Shown piece after piece: positions 34,744 through 41,767 of a stretch of DNA of 64,000 bases. The notes below the pieces were generated by a model that was given only the letters and a program-made list of their open reading frames with translations, did no database searches and was not told the origin of the DNA. The DNA comes from Candidatus Kouleothrix ribensis (GTDB lineage Bacteria; Chloroflexota; Chloroflexia; Chloroflexales; Roseiflexaceae). A program made the translations under genes and the position numbers. How positions within the stretch are numbered: position 1 is the first letter of the stretch; each line of letters opens with the position of its first letter. The DNA lies in NCBI GenBank assembly GCA_016722075.1, contig JADKGW010000002.1, forward strand, positions 1,240,001-1,304,000, read 5' to 3'.

Positions 34744-34965
34744 ATGTCACTCAAGGAGATGGCGCCGCGTTACCAGGTTGGCGATCGGGTATCGATCGAC
34801 AAATCGGTGACGACCATGCCGGCGCTACCGGCCTATGTCGGCGTGGTGCAGAATGTGGTGCCCTCGTATGTCGACAAGACAGTCGGCTATAATCTGGCGC
34901 TCGACGGCGACCCGCGCCCAGGCCGGCTATGGTTTTTCTTACAGAACCAGCTGACACCAGCCTAG
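34744..34965 (+). CDS. Small SH3/KOW-like protein
   Basis: A 73-residue protein MSLKEMAPRYQVGDRVSIDK..., with the KOW/SH3-like pattern YQVGDRVSI...YVGVVQNVVPSYVDKTVGYNLALDGDP...LWFFLQNQL. It has AGGAGG eleven bases before the ATG. It shares the shape (GDRV ... GxVxxI ... Y.l.lDgd...WFF...L) with the gene at 35542, so they are paralogues. Function unknown; such tiny barrels bind nucleic acid or protein partners. It is first in a string of five small same-strand genes. Confidence 0.7.
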   Translation: MSLKEMAPRYQVGDRVSIDKSVTTMPALPAYVGVVQNVVPSYVDKTVGYNLALDGDPRPGRLWFFLQNQLTPA

Positions 34966-34998
34966 TACGGCTTGCCAGACGGCAGGCAAGGATACAGT

Positions 34999-35241
34999 AT
35001 GAGCGACCATCATCAGCGGCGCGCCGGCGGCCAGCAACCAGCCCGCCGCGCTGCGGCATTCGCGGTCGGCGAGCGCGTGCGCATCACCGGCGCGCCCGGA
35101 TCGTACGGCTACAACGGCCGAGCCGGCGTGGTGGCGGCGATCGACGGCGCGCAGATCAGCGTGCAGGTCGACCAGCACCCGGCCGATTTTCACTGCACTA
35201 CCTTCTACGCCGAAGAGCTCGAGCGCGAGGCCGAGTCGTGA
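34999..35241 (+). CDS. Small SH3/KOW-like protein
   Basis: An 80-residue protein with a basic N-terminal tail (HHQRRAGGQQPARRAA) and a KOW/SH3-like core FAVGERVRITGAPGSYGYNGRAGVVAAIDGAQISVQVDQHP. The pattern of a short turn followed by G-x-V-x-x-I is the KOW motif found in translation and transcription factors. AAGGA precedes ATG 34999. Its stop overlaps the GTG start of the next gene. Function is unknown. Confidence 0.65.
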   Translation: MSDHHQRRAGGQQPARRAAAFAVGERVRITGAPGSYGYNGRAGVVAAIDGAQISVQVDQHPADFHCTTFYAEELEREAES

Positions 35242-35513
35242 GCGACCACCCGCCGCATACGCTGGTCTGGCAGCCTAGCTCGGGGGCGCTCGAGTGCTAC
35301 GAGGCACGTATCGTCACCAGCTGGTCGGAATATATCCGCGGCGTGGTGATCGCCGAAGAGGCGCGCGGTGCGGTGGGCGGCTATACCGCGTACGTCGAAT
35401 ATTTCAAGCATGGGGTCGCGCGCCAGCTGTGGGGCCAGCGCATCTTCGCCGAGCACGCGCAGGCCACCGCCTGGTGCGAAGGCGAGATTATGCGGCTCAG
35501 CCAGGGCCGATAG
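35238..35513 (+). CDS. Small uncharacterised protein
   Basis: A 91-residue protein starting at GTG 35238, which overlaps the previous stop by four bases. Residues include LVWQPSSGALECYEARIVTSWSEYIRG and AYVEYFKHGVARQLWGQRIFAEHAQATAWCEGEI, a mixed alpha/beta pattern with many aromatic residues. I do not recognise a family. Overlap with its neighbour and shared orientation mark it as part of the small-gene operon. An upstream longer frame is not supported. Confidence 0.55.
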   Translation: MSDHPPHTLVWQPSSGALECYEARIVTSWSEYIRGVVIAEEARGAVGGYTAYVEYFKHGVARQLWGQRIFAEHAQATAWCEGEIMRLSQGR

Positions 35514-35541
35514 CAGCATACCGGCAGAAAGAGGGCCAGCG

Positions 35542-35757
35542 ATGGAACCAGGCACAGATCACGATCTCACCGAAGGAGATCGCGTACGCATCCAGCAAGG
35601 CAGCCGATCGATCCCCAACCTGGTGGGTCGCCTGGGCACGATCGTCGAGATTTTTCGCCTCCCGCGCGATAGCTGCATGGTGCGCCTCGACGGCGACGCC
35701 AATCGGCTCCGCGAGTGGTTTTTCTATCACGATGAGCTCGTGGTCACAAGTGGATAA
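35542..35757 (+). CDS. Small SH3/KOW-like protein, paralogue of the 34744 gene
   Basis: A 71-residue protein with LTEGDRVRIQQGSRSIPNLVGRLGTIVEIFRLPRDSCMVRLDGDANRLREWFFYHDELVV. The order GDRV, GxxGTIVEI, VRLDGD, WFF matches the gene at 34744-34965 and suggests the two arose by duplication. Function unknown. The start follows AGAGGG at acceptable spacing. Confidence 0.65.
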   Translation: MEPGTDHDLTEGDRVRIQQGSRSIPNLVGRLGTIVEIFRLPRDSCMVRLDGDANRLREWFFYHDELVVTSG

Positions 35758-35763
35758 GGGAGC

Positions 35764-36045
35764 ATGCCCATGGAAATTCTTACACGGCCAACCGCTTCGC
35801 TCGACGGCCTGCGCCTGCCGTGGTCGTGGTGTGGGCGCTGCCAGCGCACCTACCCGACCGGCGCCTGCCGGATGGTGCGGTTTCGCGCCGACGCGCTGCA
35901 CCCACACCCGGCCCCGCTCGAGCTCTGCCCCTACCACGATTGCAGCGGCAGCATGGCCCACTATCAGTGGCCCTGGGCGAACATACGGCTTCAGCACCCG
36001 GAATACCCCGTCACGCCCAGCCAGGGCATTGTGTACGTGCGCTAA
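35764..36045 (+). CDS. Small cysteine-containing protein, possible zinc site
   Basis: A 93-residue protein with CGRCQRTYPTGACRMV and LCPYHDCSGS, four to five cysteines and a His that could form one zinc site. It begins six bases after the previous stop, completing the five-gene string. An ATG two codons into the frame is an equally good start. No family recognised. Confidence 0.55.
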   Translation: MPMEILTRPTASLDGLRLPWSWCGRCQRTYPTGACRMVRFRADALHPHPAPLELCPYHDCSGSMAHYQWPWANIRLQHPEYPVTPSQGIVYVR

Positions 36046-36159
36046 TACCCACCCCGCCAGATCGCGGCTAGGTTCTGGTGGCGCAGCATAGCGGTGCATC
36101 CTCCCTTGGCAGGGGCTTTCGGGGGAGGGGTTTTCGGTGATCGCGTGCCCCCGCGCGCG

Positions 36160-36475
36160 TCGTTATCGTGGAGGCGCGCCGTGGAGACGCGCCGCGGCGC
36201 GTCTCTCGCGATGACCCCGGCGGCGCGTCGTTATCGTTGAGACGCGCCGCGGCGCGGCGCTCTCGATGACCCCGGCGGCGCGTCTCGATGACCCCGGCGG
36301 CGCGTCTCGATGACCCCGGCGGCGCGTCGTTATCGTCGTTGAGACGCGCCGCGGCGCGTCTCAACCCCGGCGGCGCGGCGCTCTCGATGACCCCGGCGGC
36401 GCGTCTCTCTCGATGACCCCGGCGGCGCGTCGTTATCGTCGTTGAGACGCGCCGCGGCGCGTCTCTCTATGACCC
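36160..36475. repeat. Array of GC-rich palindromes between convergent genes
   Basis: Three perfect 22-bp palindromes with half-site GAGACGCGCCG occur at 36184-36205, 36341-36362 and 36444-36465. They alternate with about seven copies of GATGACCCCGGCGGCGCGTC and linker GTCGTTATCGT. The array fills the space between the last small gene and the PPTase and runs into the PPTase 3' end, supplying its last codons. It resembles a REP/BIME-like family and could act as a bidirectional transcription end. Confidence 0.85.
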
Positions 36476-37204
36476 CGGCGGGCCTTGCCAGCAGCGCAGC
36501 TGCCAGGCGTGGCCGGCCACCGCCAGCGCGGCGGCCCAGCCGGGGCCGGGCGCCAGCGCGCAGAGCGACCAGCGCGCGGCGTCGGCCGGATCGGTGTGGG
36601 TGGCCAGCAGCCGGGCCGGCGCACCGGGCGCCAGCGAGACATCGAACTGGTCGAGCGGCAGCGCCAGGCCCAGCCCATGGGCCTTAATATAGGCCTCTTT
36701 GCGCGTCCAGCAGCTGAAAAACGCCTGGCGGCGCTCGGCAACCGGCAGCTGTGCCAGCGCGGCGCGCTCGGCCGGCGAGAAGAAGCGCTCGGCGATCTGC
36801 TCGGCCTCGATATCGCCGCGAATATACTCGAGATCGACCCCCAGCGCGCGGCCCCAGCTAAAGGCGTAGAGCGCCAGCCCGTGCGCATGCGCGAGGTTGA
36901 AGGCCGGGCCGGCACCTGGCAGCGCGGGCTTACCGTAGGCGTTGTAGCTGAACTGCAGCTGCTCGGGCGGGCGGCCCAGGTAGCGGCCCAGCAGTATGCG
37001 CAGCGTCGCGCGGCCAACCACGAAATGCGTGCGGTCGCGCTCGAAGTGAAAGCGCTCGGCGCGCTGCCGCTCATCGGCCGCGAGCAGCTGCACCAGCGAT
37101 GCCGGCGCCGGCCAATCGAGCGCGACGCGCCACACATGCACCTCGCCGGCAGCCAGGGCCGGGTGCGCGGTTGGGATGCGCCATACGCCGTCGTGAGTGG
37201 TCAT
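36467..37204 (-). CDS. 4'-Phosphopantetheinyl transferase (Sfp type)
   Basis: A 245-residue Sfp-type PPTase that loads the phosphopantetheine arm onto carrier domains of the NRPS encoded nearby. Family motifs are GVDLEYIR with magnesium-binding Asp/Glu (residues ~126-133), ERFFSPAE, and FFSCWTRKEAYIKAHGLGLALPL. ATG at 37204 is chosen because similarity begins there, and the longer open frame upstream is not coding-like. The last residues (PPGS) are coded by the edge of a palindrome array. It is the third gene of the M28-thioesterase-PPTase set on the minus strand. Confidence 0.9.
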   Translation of the reverse strand: MTTHDGVWRIPTAHPALAAGEVHVWRVALDWPAPASLVQLLAADERQRAERFHFERDRTHFVVGRATLRILLGRYLGRPPEQLQFSYNAYGKPALPGAGPAFNLAHAHGLALYAFSWGRALGVDLEYIRGDIEAEQIAERFFSPAERAALAQLPVAERRQAFFSCWTRKEAYIKAHGLGLALPLDQFDVSLAPGAPARLLATHTDPADAARWSLCALAPGPGWAAALAVAGHAWQLRCWQGPPGS

Positions 37205-37284
37205 AACGCTATTCCGAGCTAACCGCGAGGCCTGGGCAGGTTGCAGGTTGCAACAGCTGTGAATGGCGCTATGCACATGACCCA

Positions 37285-38043
37285 CTAGCGCGCCAGCCCA
37301 AGATCCTGCGCAATGGCGCGCAGCAGCAGATCGCGCGCATCGTTCAGGAAGAAATGATCGCCCGGTAGCCCGCGCAGAACGAACGGCGCGGCTGTTTGCG
37401 CGCGCCACTGCTCCATGCGCTCAGGCGTGGCCTCGCTATCGGCCTGGCCGCCAAACGCCGAGATCGGGCACACCAGCGGCGGCGCAGCGGCGCAGGCGTA
37501 GGTTTCGCATAGCTCGAAATCGGCGCGCAGCAACGGCGCGACCAGCTGCATCAGCTCGGCGTTCGCGAACACCTCGGCGGGCGTGCCGTTCAGCCGGCGC
37601 AGCTCGCTCACGAACGCGGCGTCGGGCAGATCGTGAATCACGCGGGTGGGCGGCAGCTGCGGCGCACTACAGCCCGACACGAACAGCCGCACCGGCATAG
37701 CCGGCCCGCTGTGCTGGAGCCAGCGCGCCAGCTCAAAGCCGATCAGCGCGCCCATGCTATGGCCAAACAGCGCAAACGGCTGCTGCGCGAGCGGGCCGAT
37801 CGCCTGGGCCAGCGACGCGACCAGCGCGTGCATGCGCGTGTAGGCCGGCTCGGCGAAGCGCCGGCCGCGGCCGGGCAGCTCGATCGGCACCAGCTCGATC
37901 TCGGGCGGCGCCGCGCCGACCCAGGCCCGATAGATCGCCGCGCTGCCGCCGGCATACGGCAGGCAGAACAGGCGCACGCGCGCGCTCGGCTTAGGCGGCG
38001 TATAGGCAAACCAGGGCGCGCCGGGTGGTGATAGCTGGCTCAT
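37285..38043 (-). CDS. Type II thioesterase (GrsT-like)
   Basis: A 252-residue alpha/beta-hydrolase typical of NRPS-editing thioesterases. The nucleophile is in GHSMGALIGFELA (residues ~93-105), the early oxyanion region is FCLPYAGGSAAIYRAW, and the catalytic His is in GLPGDHFFLND near the C-terminus. These enzymes remove wrong acyl groups from carrier domains. It lies 24 bases after the M28 peptidase gene and 80 bases before the PPTase. Confidence 0.92.
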   Translation of the reverse strand: MSQLSPPGAPWFAYTPPKPSARVRLFCLPYAGGSAAIYRAWVGAAPPEIELVPIELPGRGRRFAEPAYTRMHALVASLAQAIGPLAQQPFALFGHSMGALIGFELARWLQHSGPAMPVRLFVSGCSAPQLPPTRVIHDLPDAAFVSELRRLNGTPAEVFANAELMQLVAPLLRADFELCETYACAAAPPLVCPISAFGGQADSEATPERMEQWRAQTAAPFVLRGLPGDHFFLNDARDLLLRAIAQDLGLAR

Positions 38044-38067
38044 GCTGTGCTGCTCCGCTCCCCGACG

Positions 38068-40392
38068 CTAGAACGTAAACGATTTGCTGACCAGCGTGGC
38101 ATTGCTGAACTGCACCAGGCCCATAGCCGGCGAGGGCTGCATATCGGCAGTGCGCGGCGTGATCGTGCGGCCGGGCAGATCGGGCAGGCCGCTGGTCCAG
38201 TCGATCAGGCGGAGCTGCGCGGGCTGCCCGGCATCGACCTGGAGCGTCAGCTCGATGCCCTCGGGCGGTGGCGCCCAGTAGGCCAGCCCCCACGGCGCGG
38301 CGGCCCCCAGCGGCGCGCCGCCCACCGACGCGCTCAGCACCCGCGTCTGCGCGCCGGCATACACCCAGATCAGCGTGGCCTGGCGCGCCGAGCTGATGCG
38401 CAGCCGCAGCGTGCGCACCGCCCCGGCCGTGCTATCGGCCAGCACGCTGGCGGTGGGCGCGGCCAGCGGCAGGCCTGGCGCAGCCGCACGCGCGATCTGC
38501 AAGGGCGTGAGCGGGAAGAAATCGGGCAGCGCGCCGATCGTGCTATCGGCACCGATGAACTGGCTAGTCCAGGCATCACCGCGCGGCCCAAACATGGCCC
38601 AGGTGGCCTGGTTGGTATCGGCGTTCAGGCCATACAACACATTATTGAAGCGCGGCTGATCGGGGCTGGGGCCGGCAGCCAGCACCCCGCCCAGCAGCGC
38701 GGCCAGCCCGGCCAGCCCGGCAGCAGCCGGCAGCAGCCAGCGCCGCCCGGCCGCCAGCACGGCCAGCTGCGGCGCCAGCAGGCCCAGCAGCAGCGCGGCC
38801 ACCAGCGCCGGCACCAGCGCCAGCCGCAGCGTAAGCGCGGTAAACAGCAGCGCGATCAGCGGCGTAAACAGCACCAGCGCGGGCAGCGCGCCCAGCAGCG
38901 GCGCCAGCCAGCGCCGGGTGGTCGCTGCGGCCGGCGCGGCTAGGGCCAGGGCCTGCCCGGCCAGCGCGCCCAGCAGCGGCCAGCTGAACAGGTAGCTGCC
39001 GCCCGGCAGCGCGATCGTGGTTAGCGCCGCCAGCACCAGCCACCACAGCAGCGCGCCGAGCGCCAGGCTGGCGGGCGCGAGCCGCCGGCCGAACCACAGC
39101 TGCAGGGCCGCGCTGCCGGCTAGAACCAGCAGCGTCAGGCCGGCGGCATACCAGCCGTGGTTGAACGTATCGCCATAGTAGCTATATTCCTGGTGCCGGT
39201 TGGCCAGCAGCGGCTGCAGCGCCAGCGCCAGCAGCGCCGCCACGGCCAGCTGCGGAATCAGCGCCAGCGCCCCCAGCGCCAGCCCGCCCAGCCGGATCTG
39301 CCGGCGGCGCCAGGCCCATGCCAGCAGGCCGATAAACACCAGCGCCAGCAGCGCCAGCAGCGCGCGGGCCATGCCCAGCGAATAGCGCACGAGCAGCAGG
39401 CCAAACAGATCGAAGAACACCACATCCTCAGCCGGGCCAGCGGCCTGATCGCGGTTGGCGAAGTGGCGCAGCAGCGCCAGCGCATAGCCGCCGTGGTGCT
39501 GCAGGCTGGCCGCACTGGTGCGCTCGAACGAGTCGAGCGGGCTGTGGTAGGCGGTGAAGCCGCCGATATAGGCAAAATTGAAGCCGGGCATACCTGCGTT
39601 CTTGAAGATCGTAAAATCGGTATCGTTGGGCAGATACTTATAGACATCATAGAACAGCGAGCTGGCGAACGGCGCGGGTGCGGCGCCGGCGAACTCTTCG
39701 ATCAGCCGGCCGTTGTTCGGGCTCACCTCGAACATCAACGATGGCCCTGCGCTGCCGCGCGCCTCGAAGTTCAGCACCAGGCCGACCTGCCTGGCCCAGG
39801 CATGCTGCGACACAAACGCGCGCGCGCCGAGCATGCCGCTCTCTTCGCAGTCGGTGAACAGCACGATCAGGTCGTGCTGAAGCGGTGGGCCGGCCCTGGC
39901 CGCGCGCAGGGCCTCGAGCAGCGTGGCTACGCCCACGGCATCGTCGTTCGCGCCCGGCCCGGCGGTGACCGAATCGTAGTGCGCCGCCAGCAGGATGGCC
40001 GGGCCGGGCGCGCGGCCGGGCAGCCGCGCCACGATATTGCGCACCGTAGCGGCGCGGTAGGGCGGCTGGCCGGCCGGGTTGGCCGACACCACCTGCTGCA
40101 GCTCGTGCTCGACACCCAGGCTGGTCAGCTGATCGACAATATAATCGCGCGCGGCGGCGTGGGCCGGGCTGCCGATCGGGTGCGGCGCCTGGCTGAGCGC
40201 GCGCACATGGGCTAGCGCGCGGCCGGCCGCGAATTGATCGGCCGGCGCTTCTGCCGGCAGCGCGGCCGGTGGGCGGAGCTGCGCCAGGCAGAACAGCACC
40301 ACCGCGCCCAGCATCACTGCGGTGCTGAGCACGGCCACGCCCGAGGCGGGCCAGCCGCGCGCGGCCGGCAAGGGACTGGCAGGTCTGGTCAT
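38068..40392 (-). CDS. M28-family zinc peptidase with multi-pass membrane domain
   Basis: A 774-residue protein. After an N-terminal transmembrane helix (residues ~17-40) the M28 domain shows zinc-binding residues in LLAAHYDSVTAGPGANDDAVG, FTDCEESGMLGARAF and in FTAYHSPLDSFERT. The second half has about nine hydrophobic helices and a final extracytoplasmic beta-rich domain, the arrangement of ER/vacuolar-type M28 membrane peptidases. It would act outside the membrane as an aminopeptidase. It is the first gene of the minus-strand set with thioesterase and PPTase, so it may process or detoxify the peptide product. ATG at 40392 is preferred over the longer frame. Confidence 0.87.
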   Translation of the reverse strand: MTRPASPLPAARGWPASGVAVLSTAVMLGAVVLFCLAQLRPPAALPAEAPADQFAAGRALAHVRALSQAPHPIGSPAHAAARDYIVDQLTSLGVEHELQQVVSANPAGQPPYRAATVRNIVARLPGRAPGPAILLAAHYDSVTAGPGANDDAVGVATLLEALRAARAGPPLQHDLIVLFTDCEESGMLGARAFVSQHAWARQVGLVLNFEARGSAGPSLMFEVSPNNGRLIEEFAGAAPAPFASSLFYDVYKYLPNDTDFTIFKNAGMPGFNFAYIGGFTAYHSPLDSFERTSAASLQHHGGYALALLRHFANRDQAAGPAEDVVFFDLFGLLLVRYSLGMARALLALLALVFIGLLAWAWRRRQIRLGGLALGALALIPQLAVAALLALALQPLLANRHQEYSYYGDTFNHGWYAAGLTLLVLAGSAALQLWFGRRLAPASLALGALLWWLVLAALTTIALPGGSYLFSWPLLGALAGQALALAAPAAATTRRWLAPLLGALPALVLFTPLIALLFTALTLRLALVPALVAALLLGLLAPQLAVLAAGRRWLLPAAAGLAGLAALLGGVLAAGPSPDQPRFNNVLYGLNADTNQATWAMFGPRGDAWTSQFIGADSTIGALPDFFPLTPLQIARAAAPGLPLAAPTASVLADSTAGAVRTLRLRISSARQATLIWVYAGAQTRVLSASVGGAPLGAAAPWGLAYWAPPPEGIELTLQVDAGQPAQLRLIDWTSGLPDLPGRTITPRTADMQPSPAMGLVQFSNATLVSKSFTF

Positions 40393-40429
40393 TGAGCAGA
40401 TTCCAATCATGTGGATGGGATGGCGCTGG

Positions 40430-40458
40430 ATTATAGGGGAGCTTCCGGCGGCTGTCAA
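40430..40458 (-). promoter_or_regulatory. Consensus sigma-70 promoter for M28-thioesterase-PPTase
   Basis: On the minus strand TTGACA (40458-40453), 17-base spacer and TATAAT (40435-40430) are both perfect hexamers. The start codon at 40392 is ~31 bases after the expected transcription start. Confidence 0.75.
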
Positions 40459-40525
40459 TCACACGCCGGCCGGCTGATGTGGGGTTAGAACCAATACGTT
40501 TCAAATACGGCCGCGAAGAACGTTT

Positions 40526-40596
40526 ACCACCAAGACACCAAGGCACCAAGGGCTTCAGGATGCGCTACCATCGTGGTGTCTTCGTGCCTTGGTGGT
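40526..40596. repeat. Palindromic intergenic repeat, relative of 31742-31801
   Basis: Begins ACCACCAAGACACCAAGGCA and ends TGCCTTGGTGGT, forming a long imperfect hairpin around GGGCTTCAGG. Ends and the following TATC match the element inside the glucan synthase gene. It lies between divergent M28 and phosphoesterase genes. Confidence 0.75.
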
Positions 40597-40677
40597 TATC
40601 TGAACGGTATTGGGGTTAGAACGCCATGCGCTCTGCACCGCGCCGCCGGCCAGCGCATTTTGTAGTATTATGCTGCC

Positions 40678-41508
40678 ATGAAGCTCTATGCCATCAGCGA
40701 CCTGCACCTAAGCTACGCGGGCAACCGCGCCGCGCTGGCCGCGCTGCCGCCCCAGCCCGACGACTGGCTGATCGTCGCGGGCGATATTGGCGAGCGCGCG
40801 GCCCACCTGGAGTTCGCGCTATCGATCCTGACGCGCCGCTTTGCCCAGCTGATCTGGACCCCCGGCAACCACGATCTCTGGACCCTGCCCTCGGATCGCG
40901 ATGGGCCGCGCGGCGTGGCACACTACCAGCGCCTGGTGGCGATCTGCCGCCGCTACGGCGTGCTGACGCCCGAAGACCCATTTGTGCGCTGGCCGGGGCC
41001 GGGGCCGGCGTGCCTGCTGGCGCCGATCTTCACGCTGTACGACTACAGCTTCCGCCCGCCCGAGATCGCCGCCGGCCAGGCAGTGGCATGGGCGATCGAG
41101 GATGGCGTGCTCTGCACCGACGAGGAGCTACTACACGCCGACCCCTACCCCTCGCGGGCCGACTGGTGCGCCGCGCGCTGTGCCGAAACCGCGCCGCGCC
41201 TCCAGCAGGCGGCCAGCCAGGCGCCGCTGGTGCTGATCGGGCATTTCCCGCTGCGCCAGGATCTGGTGTGGCTGCCGCGCATCCCACGCTTTTCGCTGTG
41301 GTGCGGCACCCGCCGCACCGACAACTGGCACACGCGCTTTCGGGCGCACACGGTGGTGTATGGCCACCTGCACATCCCCGGCAGCCACCTGCGCGACGGC
41401 GTGCGCTTCGAAGAGGTTTCGTTCGGCTACCCGCCCGACCGGCAGCAGGTGCGCGCGCTCCAGCCCTACCTGCGCGAGATCCTGCCAGGCGCCGCGCCCT
41501 CCAGCTGA
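40678..41508 (+). CDS. Calcineurin-like metallophosphoesterase
   Basis: A 276-residue metallophosphoesterase. Metal ligands are visible: ISDLHLS (residues ~6-12), VAGDIGE near 38, TPGNHDLW near 61, LIGHFPL near 186 and YGHLHIPG near 227. Substrate is unknown; such genes are often seen beside NRPS or LanB genes. A -10-like TATTAT lies six bases before ATG 40678 with no ribosome site, so the transcript may be leaderless. It diverges from the M28 gene and precedes the dehydratase gene. Confidence 0.88.
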   Translation: MKLYAISDLHLSYAGNRAALAALPPQPDDWLIVAGDIGERAAHLEFALSILTRRFAQLIWTPGNHDLWTLPSDRDGPRGVAHYQRLVAICRRYGVLTPEDPFVRWPGPGPACLLAPIFTLYDYSFRPPEIAAGQAVAWAIEDGVLCTDEELLHADPYPSRADWCAARCAETAPRLQQAASQAPLVLIGHFPLRQDLVWLPRIPRFSLWCGTRRTDNWHTRFRAHTVVYGHLHIPGSHLRDGVRFEEVSFGYPPDRQQVRALQPYLREILPGAAPSS

Positions 41509-41550
41509 TAGAAATGGCGGATACAGCGATCGGCCCCAGGCGAACACTCC

Positions 41551-41571
41551 GGGCGAACACAAGGTTCGCCC
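41551..41571. repeat. Short perfect inverted repeat
   Basis: GGGCGAAC-acaag-GTTCGCCC lies 43 bases after the phosphoesterase stop. It may be a transcript-end hairpin, although no T-tract follows, or a binding site. Confidence 0.4.
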
Positions 41572-41637
41572 GAACCAGGGGGGCTTGCTGAGGGGGAGGC
41601 GGGCGCGTGTTGCCCCTGAGCGATCGACCAATATCGA

Positions 41638-41666
41638 TTGACGAACAATCAACGCTAGATTATAAT
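41638..41666 (+). promoter_or_regulatory. Near-consensus sigma-70 promoter for the dehydratase gene
   Basis: TTGACG, a 17-base spacer and perfect TATAAT (41661-41666), about 100 bases before the dehydratase start at 41768. Confidence 0.7.
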
Positions 41667-41767
41667 CGCGCACATCCACACAGGCCGGAACGAAGCGAAA
41701 TATGGCTGGGCTGGTAGCTTGGGGTGCTGGCCGCGCTTGAAGATTGCCTGAGAAAGCCACCCACACG

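Noticed and set aside
36068..36470. Open frames across the palindrome array
   Set aside because: They are translations of repeats and have no coding character.
41551..41571. LexA-like SOS box (GAAC-N-GTTC)
   Set aside because: The spacing is 5 instead of 4 and the host LexA motif is unknown; kept only as an inverted repeat.
41514..41591. 25-codon frame before the LanB-like gene as a RiPP precursor
   Set aside because: It ends in a single Cys, is Arg-rich, has no leader/core look or good ribosome site, and overlaps the inverted repeat at 41551.
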